Source of the DNA: Paraspadella gotoi
Taxonomy: Eukaryota; Chaetognatha
Assembly: GCA_051294375.1 (NCBI GenBank)
Contig: CM119270.1
Location: 4,208,301 to 4,272,300, forward strand
DNA length: 64,000 nucleotides
Direction: 5' to 3'
Shown here: piece by piece, positions 12,416 to 26,200 of the stretch
How positions within the stretch are numbered: position 1 is the first letter of the stretch
How the letters are laid out: each line of letters begins with the position of its first letter
Notes under the pieces: model-generated
What the model was told of the DNA's origin: nothing
Databases searched by the model: none
The model's input: the letters and a program-made list of their open reading frames with translations, nothing else
Made by a program: the position numbers and the translations under genes

Positions 12416-15400
12416 ATATTGCGTCTTCCATTCGCTATTTGCGTTCTCGTATTCCGTTCGCGTTTCTCTTCTCAGCGTCTCTCTCTTCTATCTCTCTCTC
12501 TCTCTCTCTCTCTCTCATGCATGGTGCTATTTTTCATGGTTTCGTTTTTTTTTTCCCATCCCTTTTTTTTTGGTTATTTTAAACGAGAGACATTTGTCTT
12601 TGTCTACTCACGAACTTAACGTTTGATACCATCAAAATAAGACGATCGCTTACGAATTGTGGTGGCGTCTCCTTTTTCCTTCCGCCTAAATTTCAAGAAT
12701 ATTCTCCAATCATAACAAACGCGTGACGGTCGAAAAAGATTTCACCCATTCACATTATCCAATAATTCAAACAAGTGATGCTTTTCCTCATCCCCTGAGT
12801 TTCATTTCCGTTGAACCGTGACAAAGATTTTCCAGCTTTGAATCTCGAGTTCATACTGGAATCTCGAGTACTGTCACTCTGTGAGCAAGAAGCCCATGAG
12901 CCATGGCCGGCCGAGCGGGCACGCGGTTCGCTCATAATCGGATGCCACAGTTTTTCATCGTAAACGCCTCCAAAATATTTTTTTCTCAAGGCACCGCACG
13001 GAAAGCCCTTCACTCGACACAAATAACGTTTTATTTTTTTGGTTTGGCGTTGTTGGTTTAATTAAAAGGTTATATGGTGTTTTCGCATTGAAATAAACAT
13101 CTTATATTGTATAGAACGAGAAAAGCGGTAAAGTTGTTAGGTGGTTGTTTTTGTGGAACGCATTTATTACAAAATGTTCATAAAATTGTTACGCGTTGCA
13201 TATGTTTACAATGCTAATTTTATTCTTATTGTCCCTTACTTTTTCAAACAGAGATTTTTTTTCTTCACCGACTCGATTGCATAATCTACAAACAAAAACC
13301 GATAAATCCAAAGCAACGAAAACATTTCTCCAACATGGCCCGCCCGGCCAAGACCGACGACAAGAAAAAAGCCCGCGGCAGCGCCGCACCCGCCGCCACA
13401 GCGGGCGAAAGCGGCGACGGGCCGACCCAGCCGCCGACGGCGCCCAGCCGGCGAGATCTTCGCCGACCTGACGGCGACATGAACGCGTTAAGGACGAGTC
13501 GTGAATCGATCGGCGCATGGTGGCGTTGGCGGAAGAGCCAAGGAAGCCGGCATCAACACTCTCGTCGAACTCGACGATCAGGCCGAGAAGTTTGAGCACA
13601 TCGCAGGACGGCATGGACTCCATTCCACGAGGACATGCTGGCCGGAGAAGGCACTGAGGCTTGGAGGCCTGCTGCGGCATCTGCGTTCTCCTTGGAACAG
13701 AGGGAACGAACTTTGACGATTCGGCCTGGGGAGACGAAGGGCCCGTCGTGGGTTCCAGTCAGCCCTCGAGAGGCGGAGACGGGCTCTCATCGGCGGGAAT
13801 TACGTGACGAGAGTCTTGGACGACGAGAAGAAAAGGAGATGGAGGCCGAACGTGGAGAACGTGGCGGCGATGGTGGGCAATCTGGCGAAACATGGCCATT
13901 GATGCGGGGCAGAGATCGACAATCAGAACCATCTGATCACAGGATACAGAGAAGGCCGAGGCCAATCAGGAGAGGGTCAAGGACGCCAAGAGAGGCCAAT
14001 AGCATATTCATCAAAGAGGGGGAGTGGGAGTGGGTGATGTAGAAAGAAAGAACGAAAGAAAAGAAATTTTAGAGTCAAGTTAGTTAATCGGGGTTAGTTA
14101 CTGTAACTGTTAATCAAAATGTTAAATTGTTAATTACTTGTCAAACTGTTAATTAAAATGCTAATCAAAAATGATAATTTTACTGTCATTTTTTCGTAAA
14201 TGATTATTTCATTACGATTTTTCTGGGTTAAATTACAAAAGGTTAGCAAAGGGCTGTATTTCTAAGTTTACCAAAAGTTATATCAACCAGTATTTTGGTT
14301 GAGAGCGGAATTTTTTTTTTTGACCGAAATTTAAATTTTTTTTTCTTCGGTTTTAACTTCCGACATTAATAATTATTACTTTTTATTACTATTATCTTGT
14401 ATTAATGCATCGAACGAAAAAAATATTTAACTATATGATACTCATTTTAAGTTGTTTACCTTACTAAATATAGATAAAAGGTGAACGCGACTGGCTGAGA
14501 GACCATTCGAGAATGGTTTTGTTTTTTTCTGTTTTTTTTTTTTTAGTTGCATCAGTTTCAGGTGCTCATGTTTGTTTTTTTTTTGGTTTATCGCGGCATC
14601 GGTAAAACCTTTCTAGCGAGTTACACATTTTTACACGGAATTGCAACTGTGATATTCTTTATTACTCTGTAATCGGCCTTGAACTACTTTTTCCCCTTTT
14701 TTTTTTTTTTTTTGTAACGCGACTTTTCGATGCTCTTGTAGTTTTATCTCAGCATCGATGGAAAGTTTCTTTCTTGCTCATACGGCATCATTTAAGCATC
14801 GATGCCTCAAAAGTGTAAATCGGGGTTGAGGCTGTGAACAAGTAAACATTGGTCAAGGTTATATTCAGTAATAATTTCTTATTTTGTGGCGTTAAAAGAT
14901 GAGAAACTCGGATGGTAGAAACAAGGTGCGATTAAAAAATTGCATGGTCGCCTTTAGCTATTTTGATTATTTAATGTGTAGTGTAATGATACTTAAACAT
15001 TCGAGCTCAGCCCAACTCGCGTTCCGATTGCCTTTTACTCATGTAGTCATAATCTCTGTGATAACGCTTTTTTTTTAGTCTTTATACAAATTTACAATAA
15101 ACGCCTTACTAGTCTATATTAATTGTATCTAGTTGCTCGCCGAGAATGCATCTAGACTAATATATCGTGCTCGGTTTAACCAAAGTAACGACTGAAAGTG
15201 TAAAAAGCTAAAAAATTAAAAATAATAATTTTAAGAAAATGTGTTTTTTTTTAGTTTTTTCTTGGTTCGCCGAATGTAAATTTAAATTTATGGTATTTTA
15301 AATTTTTACGTGGGACCCACTTTAAAAAACTCAATACATTATTGCATTTCTATAGTTAAAAAGTTAATAGATATTAGCGTTTAATATTATGACTTGACTC

Positions 15401-15578
15401 GCCGCCGCTTTTAGTATCACGTACATTTTTATACTTGTTTGCATTCACAGCAAAATTTGTGTTTTTTTAATGTTTAATGATGGTTATTAAAGTCGACAGT
15501 CAAATATAAGTCTTTTAATATTTTATCGATTTTATGGTAAAACTAGATATCAAAAATTGAAAAGGTAGAAATCGGTGC

Positions 15579-15644
<66 letters not shown>

Positions 15645-17234
15645 AGCGGATTCCTTTCGGTAAGAATAACAAACTGTGAATTCAAAGTAAACAGACAAAC
15701 GTGAAAAAAAGAAAAGATTAATTAATATTTACTTGGAAATCTGCCCGCCTTTTCAAAAAAAAAAAAAAATTAAGTGTTCTAATACTTTAAGTTGAACTGG
15801 AAAAAAAGAGAAATACTAATGGGTAGAAAACCAAAAAAAAAAAAAAATCAACAAGAACGGTAATTCCAATGTGTTGCGCCGCAGTTACTTTATTATTATT
15901 ATTTTTCTTAATGTCAAATGAGCAACCAACTATAGGCAAGTTATATGCATTTTAATATAAGTGGGACAGACCGACGGACAGACATACCGACGGACGGACG
16001 ACCGCAGACCGACCGAAAAGTCACTTATAGAGTTGCTCCGCGAGCACTCGCGGCGGAAATAAAAGAATTATTTAAAACAAGTTTGAGCAAACAATGTCGG
16101 ATCTGCCTACAATAATTAATTAATTAATTAATAGATTAATTAATTAATTAATAGATTAATTAATTAATGATACTAGATTTAATATATTCAGCCTTCGTCA
16201 TCATGCGATGATCCTTAAATATGAGTCAGGAATCGTTATTAAATGTTTTTGTTTTACAATTTTAACCTGGAAAACAAACAAAATCCTCTATATATCACAT
16301 TAGACGTCCAGAAGCGCAGCAACGCCCGTCCTGTCTAGATTTTTTTTATTATCGGTTTAGCTTTCGGTCTCGCTTTTTTCGGCTAATCATGCTCTCTGGA
16401 AAGCTGTGATCATCATAGGGAGGTTGATTTATTTCATATAATGGCATTCTATATCATAAGATCTTTTAAAATCCTCATGTTTCCATATCATATCGGTATT
16501 ATGTTCTATGTTTTATCATAATAACAAAACAAAAAAGTTTTTAATGTATATGTCGGCTCCTCTCTAGTCTCTCTTACCTTTCTCCGTCACTGGCTATCTC
16601 TAAAAACAGAATGATCTCGCAGAGGCTAACTGCAGGTGGTTTCGTCTTGTCCAGCTCTTTCTCTCATCTCTTCTCTCTACTCTTTTTATTTTTACAAAAA
16701 ATTTTTTTAGATAATAAATGTCGGGCTTCACTAAATGTAAAAAAACGATGCCAGCCGCGAAGCCAGGGGGCGCGAACACCACGGGTCCTTTCGGGTACGA
16801 GAATAGCTCTTACGCATAACTGTGCGGCGCCAATAAGTACTAACCGCTGATTCTTTAACGAGTTAAAGGGGCTGTAGAGCTTCCTCTCCCTCCTCATCTC
16901 TTGATATAATTATATATTATCGCTCTTTCTCATTTTTCTCTGCAGCGGCTGTCTCTCTCTAACAACTTACGGGTCTCAATTCTGTAGGCAAATGTAACTG
17001 GTCCTTCCTCTCTCCTCTCTGTCTCTCTCGTCTCCGCTGTGTTGACTGTCTCCCTATCTGTCTCGAAATACTTTTGTCGTGAGTCGTTATGGTTTTTTTT
17101 GAAAATTTTTTGATTGATTTTTTTCACTATCTATAACTTTTTATATCACTTGCCATCAAAATTTTATTCGCGACTTTTTTTTCAATACAAAATCCCATAT
17201 ATATCATCCGAGATTTTCGTGGATTTATTCTCTT

Positions 17235-17271
<37 letters not shown>

Positions 17272-20200
17272 ACTCTCTTTCGTTTCTCTCTCTCTCTTTC
17301 TCTCTCTCTTTCTTCTCTCTCTCTCCATATCATCTCCCAATAGTCATAGCATGATTTGTACTCTTATTTGCTGATCATTCTTTGCTCTGAATGACACATC
17401 ATCAAGCATCATATGAAATGTACCAATTGTCATCGCATTCTGAATTGACTCGAATGACAATATCGCTAGACATCGTGGAATAGACTATCATGACACAGCA
17501 CATAATGTGGAGGTATCATACAGCCACCATACACTATAAAATCTAATCTCATAATTAACATTACAATTAATTACAACATTAAATTACATCAATCAATTAG
17601 TATTACCTCAGTCAGAGTTACTAGATACATGGCAACCAATATAAATCGTTATCCGCATGATTGCATTCGTTTTTTTAATACCCGAAGTTTTTGTGTCATT
17701 AATCTTGTCTATGCATAGTGCGCGTTCCACCAAACATTCTGAGTCGTCGTATTCTTGAGTCATTTTAAAGAAATTGTTTTTCATTTAATATTTCCTCCGT
17801 CTCTTCATTTAATAAATCTACTCTTCTGCTCTCTCTCACTCTCATAATCTCACATCATCTCTCTCGTCTACATTTCTCATTCATCAATCTCTTTCTTATC
17901 AATACGACGATCATCTTTTAACGGACTTTTTACATTGCATACATTTTTTCAACTGATAATCTTCTTCAAAGCTTGCATTCTGTCAAATCCGTATTTTTTG
18001 CTTTTTTCAACTACTTTCCTATGGCGCTTTCACATCTTCTCTGCAATTCTATGGACATGCGACGATCTTAATAAGCTATTAAATAGATTTCTCTTAACAT
18101 GTATATGTTTACTGAAATCTTCATATTTCTAATTTTGTCGTCATTTTACGTAACTACTACGCAGTTCATCATCTCAACCTGCCGCGTTAAGAAAAAGAAA
18201 CGCTCATGACTCATTGTCATAAAACATCATTCCATGGACTCCACTAACTCTTATATCAAGCTTCGTCATACGTTTGTCCTACCAAACAACAAATTTCAAC
18301 ATCAATCTATCCATCAATTATGATGTATTAGAGTATTTATTGATTAAAATAAGTTAAAAGATTTTAAGTCAATTCGAGACTGTAATGTTTTTTTCCATTT
18401 AACACTAACTTTCCACAACTCACATACGACACTACCCATTCCAGTCGCACATCATATTTTATATCACAGCGGTATTATCACACTACTTTCCTACCCACAC
18501 ACAAAATTTAAATTCCAATCGCAACCAGCCAATCACTGAGTTATTGGGGAGCTTTTGCTAAGAAGGCCGACGGATGACGGATTGATTGACATAATTAATT
18601 AATTATTGATTAATTTATTTACTAATTAATTAGATTAAACATGATTAATTATTTTGATTTATTAATACACTGCAGATACATATTAATCATAATTAAGGAA
18701 AAAGAAGCATCAATCAATTAGTAAAACAGGTTTTTCTGTTTTTTTACCATTTAAACTCAGTTTCCATCAAACTATTCCAGATCGAAACTTGATTTCCTGT
18801 TCAATCACACCCACTTTCCTACCCCACGATACAAAATATTAGGTCAATCATGTCCCATCCACTCATAGAAGCAATTGGTGTTCAAGATAGTTGGAATATA
18901 TTTTTTTTGTTTTTTCCATCTTCAACTCATTTCCACTCGGACAGAGTTCCCATCGAAACTTAATAATCGTCAGCTCATATCACACACTTCACCCGTATCC
19001 ACACACAAAATTTCATTTAAATGCCATCCATCCAATACGAGTAATTGGTGTTTTTTGCTAAGGTGGGACGGACGGGAGCAGGCACGAGGACGGACGGACG
19101 GCACGGACGGAACGGACGGGGACGGAACGGACGGACGGACGGACGGCACGGACGGAGGGACGGAGACGGACGGGAGGACAAGAGTCATCGACTCTATGTT
19201 TTTTGCATAATTTATCATGGAATCTCGATGTTCTGACAAGAGTAGGACGAGGGAGTGTGTGCCCGACAATTTGAGGGGGTGCGGACACGACGGACGCGAA
19301 AAAGTGAGTTATAAAAGTGAGTTAAATAGAGTCCAGGGAGTCTTGCTTGATAAGCAAGATGGCGCGACGTCAAAAAATTAAAACTGTTATCCATTCTGGA
19401 TCGTCGAACCCAGATTTCTTCTCGATCGCTTCCTCAAGGGCGTTTATAAATTTTCGGCCTTCTTTTCCTAGGCGTCCCTGTTTCAAGCATGAATTCCGAA
19501 TTAAGTAGTATTTTTCCAATCTATAGAGTAGAGATTAGGGTATAGGTTGATAGTATTGCTAAGATTAAGTAATTGAATTAGGGAATTTTCAATAGGATTT
19601 TGGATAATGTTTTTGGGTTAAGGAATATGGGTTTGTGGATTAAGGATTCAGGATTAAGATTAGGAATTAAAGATAAGGATTAGGAATCAAGAAGGCATTA
19701 AGGATTAAAAGTGAGTGATTGAATTAAATATTTGAAAAAATAATAATACAGCTATAGATATCATAGATTCATTGAGGAACAGAAATGGAAGCTCTTTAGA
19801 AAAATAAGTTGCCGAGAAGTTTCTTTCTTGAACCTTTGACTAAAGTTTGTACTATATTCACCTCGCTTCCTCTATTTCGACCTAATTTTTCTTTCACTTT
19901 TTTTTTTTTTTTTGAGCGAAAACCAACCAACTCAACCTGTACTATCGATTTTGAATAAATTAAAGATAACTTAACAAGGAATTGCGCAATCTTGCCGAAC
20001 AGAGCGACTTTGGGTCCTCACCGCGCTCTTTGGAATAAATTTGGAACTCTCTATTATCTGAAATGCGTAGTAATGAATCGTATGTAGATACCCTAAAATC
20101 TAACTAATATGTAAAATGACATAATATGAAATAGAATACCGTCGCTTACGGGAATTACTAACGTTCGTGCGGCTAAACAAATTAATCTTCACTGCCTTTT

Positions 20201-23200
20201 CGACAAACTTCCGTTTTATTTACTCCCAACTATTTCAATTTTTATCTTGTAGTCCTGCGCTTGCTCTGATCATAATCACATACTGATCTGCTAATAATAT
20301 TATATACTGTTTCATGATAATCACTGTTGTTTCTGTAATTAGCTTCCAAGGTATTCATTGGAGATCGGACTGTGACAACCTTTAGCCTCCTCCTTTCTCT
20401 TCGGTTTTCCCTCATTGAACAGTATGTCGTCCTCCAACGACCAACACGCCCTACCGCTACGCCGGTCTCGTGCCTCCTCCTCCTCTTCCTTCTTCTCCGC
20501 CGCCTATCTCCGCCCCTGCCCGCCAGGCGTTCTCCGCCCCGTGCCTCGCGGAGCCGCGTGGTCACTGGCTGCTGGGCGACACCCCTTCAGGCTGCCCACC
20601 AATAGAACATGGAGGTACCGGCGATGCTGAGCCAATGGCGCAAAGAGCACGGCCCAGATTTACGAGTTCCGCCCTGATCTGCAATTGCCAAAATACAGAC
20701 CATCCGACCCTTGTTCTTGGTCTATCCTAACGATCCGGCGATGGCAGAAGGTATTGATGGCATTTGGTGTAATCATTGCGGCATTTGGTGTAGTTGCGGC
20801 ATTTGGTGTATTGTGAGGTTCTTGGACATTCCGTGGTAAACCGCTAAAATTATATTGTGACATATTCTAATAAAAATTTTTATTCTAAGACTCTTTAGTG
20901 AGAGAGCTCCACGTCTAACCTGGACATCAAGACATTAGTAAATTTAAAAAATACCGTATTCTATCTGCATGAAATAGTTGAAACTACAAAATCCCGCTAT
21001 GTTACGAGAGATATCATGGCTCTATTATCTATCTGATTCTAATCTAAAGACTAATCTTAGGAAATGTTACTTCGACACCAAAACTTCGCGAGTTCGCGAG
21101 AACTCAAAAAGAACGGACTCATGAAGGGGCTTCCTCAGACGAGGATCTTGGTACCGGAATCGTCGATGCAAGTCTTGGTCACCACCGATTGAAGGATCTG
21201 CACGAAGTTCACATCTCTCGCACTGTTCAGTCTTTAGCGGCTTCGGCAAGTCATGCGCAGTGGCAGGATAAAGGTCTAGAATCTGGCGGAGTCAAAATTA
21301 TGGCGGAGGCCGGCATGGATGTGGAGCCAGACTAATTTTGTCTTCGCGCTCCAGCTTCGGGTCTCCACATAGAACCAAATTTATTTCAAAATTCTTTCCT
21401 AGTTTCTGGACGTGAAGCAGACGCTCTTTATCAACGCCATGTTGGAAAAAGAGGGCGTGCGCCTTCGATCCCCGAGAACTTTTGGCGTATCGCCGTCTCC
21501 AAACGTCCAATCATGCAAATCGTCTTCACGCGTCTCGAGCCGACGTCGGACGTCCCTCCGTCGTCCACGACCGACTCCGGACCTACGTGGAAGGATGTTT
21601 CTACCTTTCGTACATCCTGTCTAGCAGGTTGGTTATTATTATTATTATTATTATTAATTTCATTATATTATTATTATTTTTTTAATCATTTAAGTAAGTA
21701 GATTGAGGGGTGTTTTTCCGAATCCTCACACGCTGCCACCACGAACCCTATTAAGTAAGAATAGACATTGATTTCACACATGAAACCAAAGTGGATTTAT
21801 TTCTCGATATAAAGAAGACAGAAAACGGCTGTTGAGACAGATGAAATCAAAGGTGGGTACAATCGGTATTTATACATTGCAATCGGATCATCGACATGGG
21901 CTACTCGTTCCCGATGGCAAACGAAGCCCCTCTTTCTCATTGGTTCATTCCGAAGATGACATCAGCCAATCAGAAAGTCACTTGGTTTATTGTCACAGCC
22001 GAACCGACCGATTCCCCACTGCCTTGGTTTGAAACCCAATTTAATCTCCATTTCGATTTCGATTCGCGTTTCTTTTGATCTCTGATTACCACTTCGATGA
22101 ATAATAATTAATAATTATTATCTATCTATTTATTAATTTTAATTTTAATTATTATTATCTATACATACGAAGGTGGAAATCGGAATCTATAGAAATGAAT
22201 CAGAAATCCATCCGGGATTATAATTGGTTATAAACTTGGATCGAGACGGTTTCGGGATGAAATAAACCAAGGACTTTACTGATTTGCGCTGAGTCATCAT
22301 CGGAATGCCAACCAATGAGAAGAGGGCCTCTACGTGCCCATCGGCGACAAGAGAGCCCATGTAGATGATCCGATGATCAATGTTCCAAATAGATAACCGG
22401 ATTGTACGCCACTTTGATTTCATCTGCTCTCACCCGTTCCCTGTCTTCTTACTATCGAAGAAGATAAATCACGACTTCTGGTTTCATGTGAAGCATACTC
22501 TGTCTACTTATCTTAAAGGTAATTTAAGTAATTTAACAATACATAATATTAACAATCAAAGAACAAAATGCTTAACAACATAATAATAATAATAATTATT
22601 TGTTATTATTATATTACTTATTTATTAATTAATATTATTAATATACTTGATTGTACTTATTATTAATTATTGTTAATATTATTATTATTATTATTGTTAG
22701 CATTTTTTTTTATTGTTAATATTATTATTGTTAAATTACTATTGTTTTTATTGATATTGTGATTTTTGTCATTGCTGAAATTCTTGTTATTGTAATACTC
22801 ATAAAATTTTATTAATATTTTATTATTTTTATCTTTAATCATTATCGTTTTATTGGTTTTGCTTATCAGCAGATCCCGACTCTATAATTCACTTTGTCGG
22901 TCAGTCGGTCCGCCCCCTCAATCTTGTCGGGCATTCACTTATATCATGTCAGAACATCGAATTATGATAAATTATGCAAAAAAAAGATGTCTGCCCGTCC
23001 ATATGTCTGTCTGTCTGTCCGTCTGTCTGTCAGTCTGTTCCACCTTAGCAAAAAACACCAATTCCTCGTGATTGGATGGATGGATTGGAATAAAATTTTG
23101 TGTGTGGGTAGGGAAGTGTGTGATTGAGCTAGATATGAAGTTTCGATGGAATCGCCCGAGTGGAAATGAGTTTAAATGGAAAAAACAAAAAATATATTTC

Positions 23201-26200
23201 ACTATTTTAACATCAATTACTCATGAGTGGTTGGGGCGATTGACCTGAAATTTTGTATGTGTGTAGGAAAGNNNNNNNNNNNNNNNNNNNNNNNNNCCGA
23301 AACATATTAACCAAAATCTTCGGAAAAACTCCACCATTCTTTGGGAAGAATTTTTCCGCCATATAAGATTTTTTCCGAATCTGATTCCGGTTGAAAACAT
23401 CTTAAGAATTCCGAATCTTAGCTCCTCTTTTCATTTTACTTTAAATAAAATTTCACCAAAATGGACTAATTCCTTTACCATAATGTTATCAATATTAAAA
23501 ATAATCAAATGAAATGTATAAAAAAACTTTTGAGAGCCCTTCAGACATATGTTATCCGGAGACTGACAAGACAGAACGGACAGACAGACACGACATATGG
23601 ACGGGCAGACATCTTATTTTTTGCATAATTTATCATAATTCGATGTATCTGACATGATATAAAAGTGAATGCCGCGAACAAGATTGAGGCGGGCGGACCC
23701 GAATGACCGACAAAGTGAAACTTAAAGAGTTCGGGAATCCTGCAGATACAAAAACCGAATAAACGATAATGAATTAAAGATAAAAATAATAAAATAATTA
23801 ATAAATTTTATGAGTTAGTTGACAATAAACAAAAGAATTCTCAGCAATGACAAAATCACATAATCAATAAAACCAATAGTAATCTTAACAATATATAATT
23901 AACAAATAAAAAATGCAAACAATAATAATAATAATAATATTAATAATTAATAAATACATTAATAATATATACATAAATTTATTATTATTCATATATTGTT
24001 AGCATTTTTGTTTTTATTGTTAATATTATTAATGTTAATTCACTTAAATTTACTTTAAGTAAGTAGACACGAGATTTCAACCATGAAACCAAAGTGGATA
24101 TTTATTTCTCGATATAAAGAGACAAGCGAACGGTGTAGAGACAGATGAAATCAAAAGTGGGTACAATCGGTATTTATACATGCAAATCGGATCAATCCGA
24201 ACATGGGCTCTCTTATCCGAATGAGCAACGAAGGCCTCAATTCTCATTGGTTCATTCCCGATGATGACTCAAACCAATCAGAAAGTCCTTGTTTTATTTC
24301 AACCCGAACCGCCGATCAGTTTGAAACACACTATTTAATCCCGATTTGAATTTCGATTCCATTTCTTGATTCCGATTCCACCCTCGATTAATAATAATAA
24401 ATATAATATAATAATTAATAATTAATAATAATAATAATAATATAATAATAATAATAAAACATTATTATTATTATAATCATCCGAAGTGGAATCGGAATCA
24501 GAAAAACGGAAATCGAAATCAAATGGGATTAAAATTGGTTTCAATACACGGATCGCGCTGTGTTCGGTGAAATAAACCAAGGACTTCTGATTGGCTGAGT
24601 CATCTTTCGGAATGAAAACACAATGAGAAGAGGGGTCTTCGTGCCATCCGGGAAGAGAGCCATGTCGATGATCCGATTGCAATGTATAAATACGATTGTA
24701 CCCATCTTTGATTTTCATCTCGTCTCACACCGTTCCTGTCTTCCTTATATCGAGAAATAAATCCACTTTGGTTTCAATGTTGAAAATCAATGGTCTACTT
24801 ACTTAAAATGTGGTGGCAGCGGCTGAGATCTCGAAAAGCACCCCTCATCTACTTACTTAAATGTTAATATACATACATAATAGATAATAATAATAATAAT
24901 ATAATAAATACATATAATTAATAATAATAACCAACCTGTTAGACAAGGATGTACGAAAACAGGTAGAACAATCCTTCCACGTAGGTCCGGAGTCCGGTCG
25001 TGGACGGGAACTGGAGGGACTCCGACGCTCGGCCTCGCGACGCTGAAAGACGATGTTTGCTGATGACGTTGGAGACGGCGATACGCAAGAAGTTCTCGGA
25101 TCGAAGGCCCACGCCCTCTTTTTTTCAACATGCGTCGATAAGAGCGTCTGCTCAGCCAGAACCTGGAAAAGAATTTGAAATAAATTTTTTGTGGAGCTCG
25201 AAAGCTGGAGCCCGAGACAAATTAGGCGGCTCCATAACATCCATTACTGCGCGCCTGCCATAGACTTTGTATCCAGCCCTTGCGATTCTAGACCCTTATC
25301 CCTCATCCTGACTCATGCGAACCCTACCGAGACGAAAGTGACGAGAGTATGTCAAACTTCTTCCAAACCCGCACAGATCCTTCAAGGTGGGTGACCAAGA
25401 CTGCATCAAACGATTCCGTAAAGATTCTCTCGTTGAGAAGCCCCATGAGATCCGTTCTTTTTGAGTCTCGCGACTCGCGAAGTTTTTTGCTCGAGTAACA
25501 TTTGCGGCGCGAGAGAGAGAGCGTTAGATTAGATCAGATAGATAAAATAGAGACTAGATATTTAGAATAAACAAATAGCCGGGGATTTTGTCGTTCATAT
25601 TTGCATCAGATAGAACGGTATTTAAATTACTAAATTGTTTGAATTGTCCATTAGAGTGGAGGCTCTCACTAAGAGTCTTAGGAATAAAAATTTTATTTAA
25701 GGATATGTCACAAATATAATTTTTACGTTTACCACGATGCCTCAAAACCCACAATACAACCAAAATGCCGCATACACCAAGATGCCCGCAATACACCAAA
25801 TGCCCACAATACCTTCGCCATCCGCGATCGTTGATGACCAAGAACATAGGGTCGATGAGGCAACAGGCGAACTCGCGTAAATCGGGCCGTGCTCCTTTGC
25901 GCCAGGCCAGCATCGCCGACTCCCAGTCCTTGGTGGCGCCGAAGGATGGCCCAGCCAGCCAGTGACCACGCGCCCGCGAGGACGGGGCGGAGAACGCCCG
26001 GGCGGGAGGGGCGGAGAAGCGGCGGAGGAAAGAAGAAGAAGGCAGAGAAAGAGGACGAGACGCGGCGAGAGGGCTGTTGTCGTGGGACGAACATCTTTCA
26101 TGAGGAAAAAGGAGGAAGAAGGAGGAGGCTAAAGGTTGTCAAAAGTTTCCTATCCAATGACCTTGGGAAAGCCTATATTACAAGAAAAACATATTATCAA

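Larger units (their letters stand above)
16081..19369. other. 3.3-kb segment present only in the left arm
   Basis: In the right arm the flanks (GAATTATTTAAAA and AAATTAAAACTG) are joined directly near 27115. The segment contains ATTA arrays (16112-16168), CT tracts (17229-17326), copies of repeat B, and an ACGG array. Its first 60 bases (AATGTCGGATCT and neighbours) resemble 52190-52262. No gene is seen. It is either a nested insertion or an assembly difference. Confidence 0.5.
11997..23220 (+). repeat. Left arm of the giant palindrome
   Basis: Reads as the reverse complement of about 23560-31838. Anchors are: the ATCAAAGAAGCAATATTAAAC start (11997 vs 31838), the GA/CT microsatellite pair (12354-12518 vs 31290-31520), the SNAP-25-like gene (13335 vs 30262), the GATA array (15580 vs 27640), repeat A (15850-16075 vs 27360-27125), the GGCGTCCCTGTTTCA segment (19470 vs 27010), and P450 exons 1-3 (20424-21628 vs 26094-24936). 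The left arm carries an extra 3.3 kb (16081-19369) that the right arm lacks. Confidence 0.85.

Noticed and set aside
13189-13680. 163-codon minus-strand frame over the SNAP-25-like gene
   Set aside because: It is the antisense shadow of a GC-rich coding region; the + strand carries the recognised protein.
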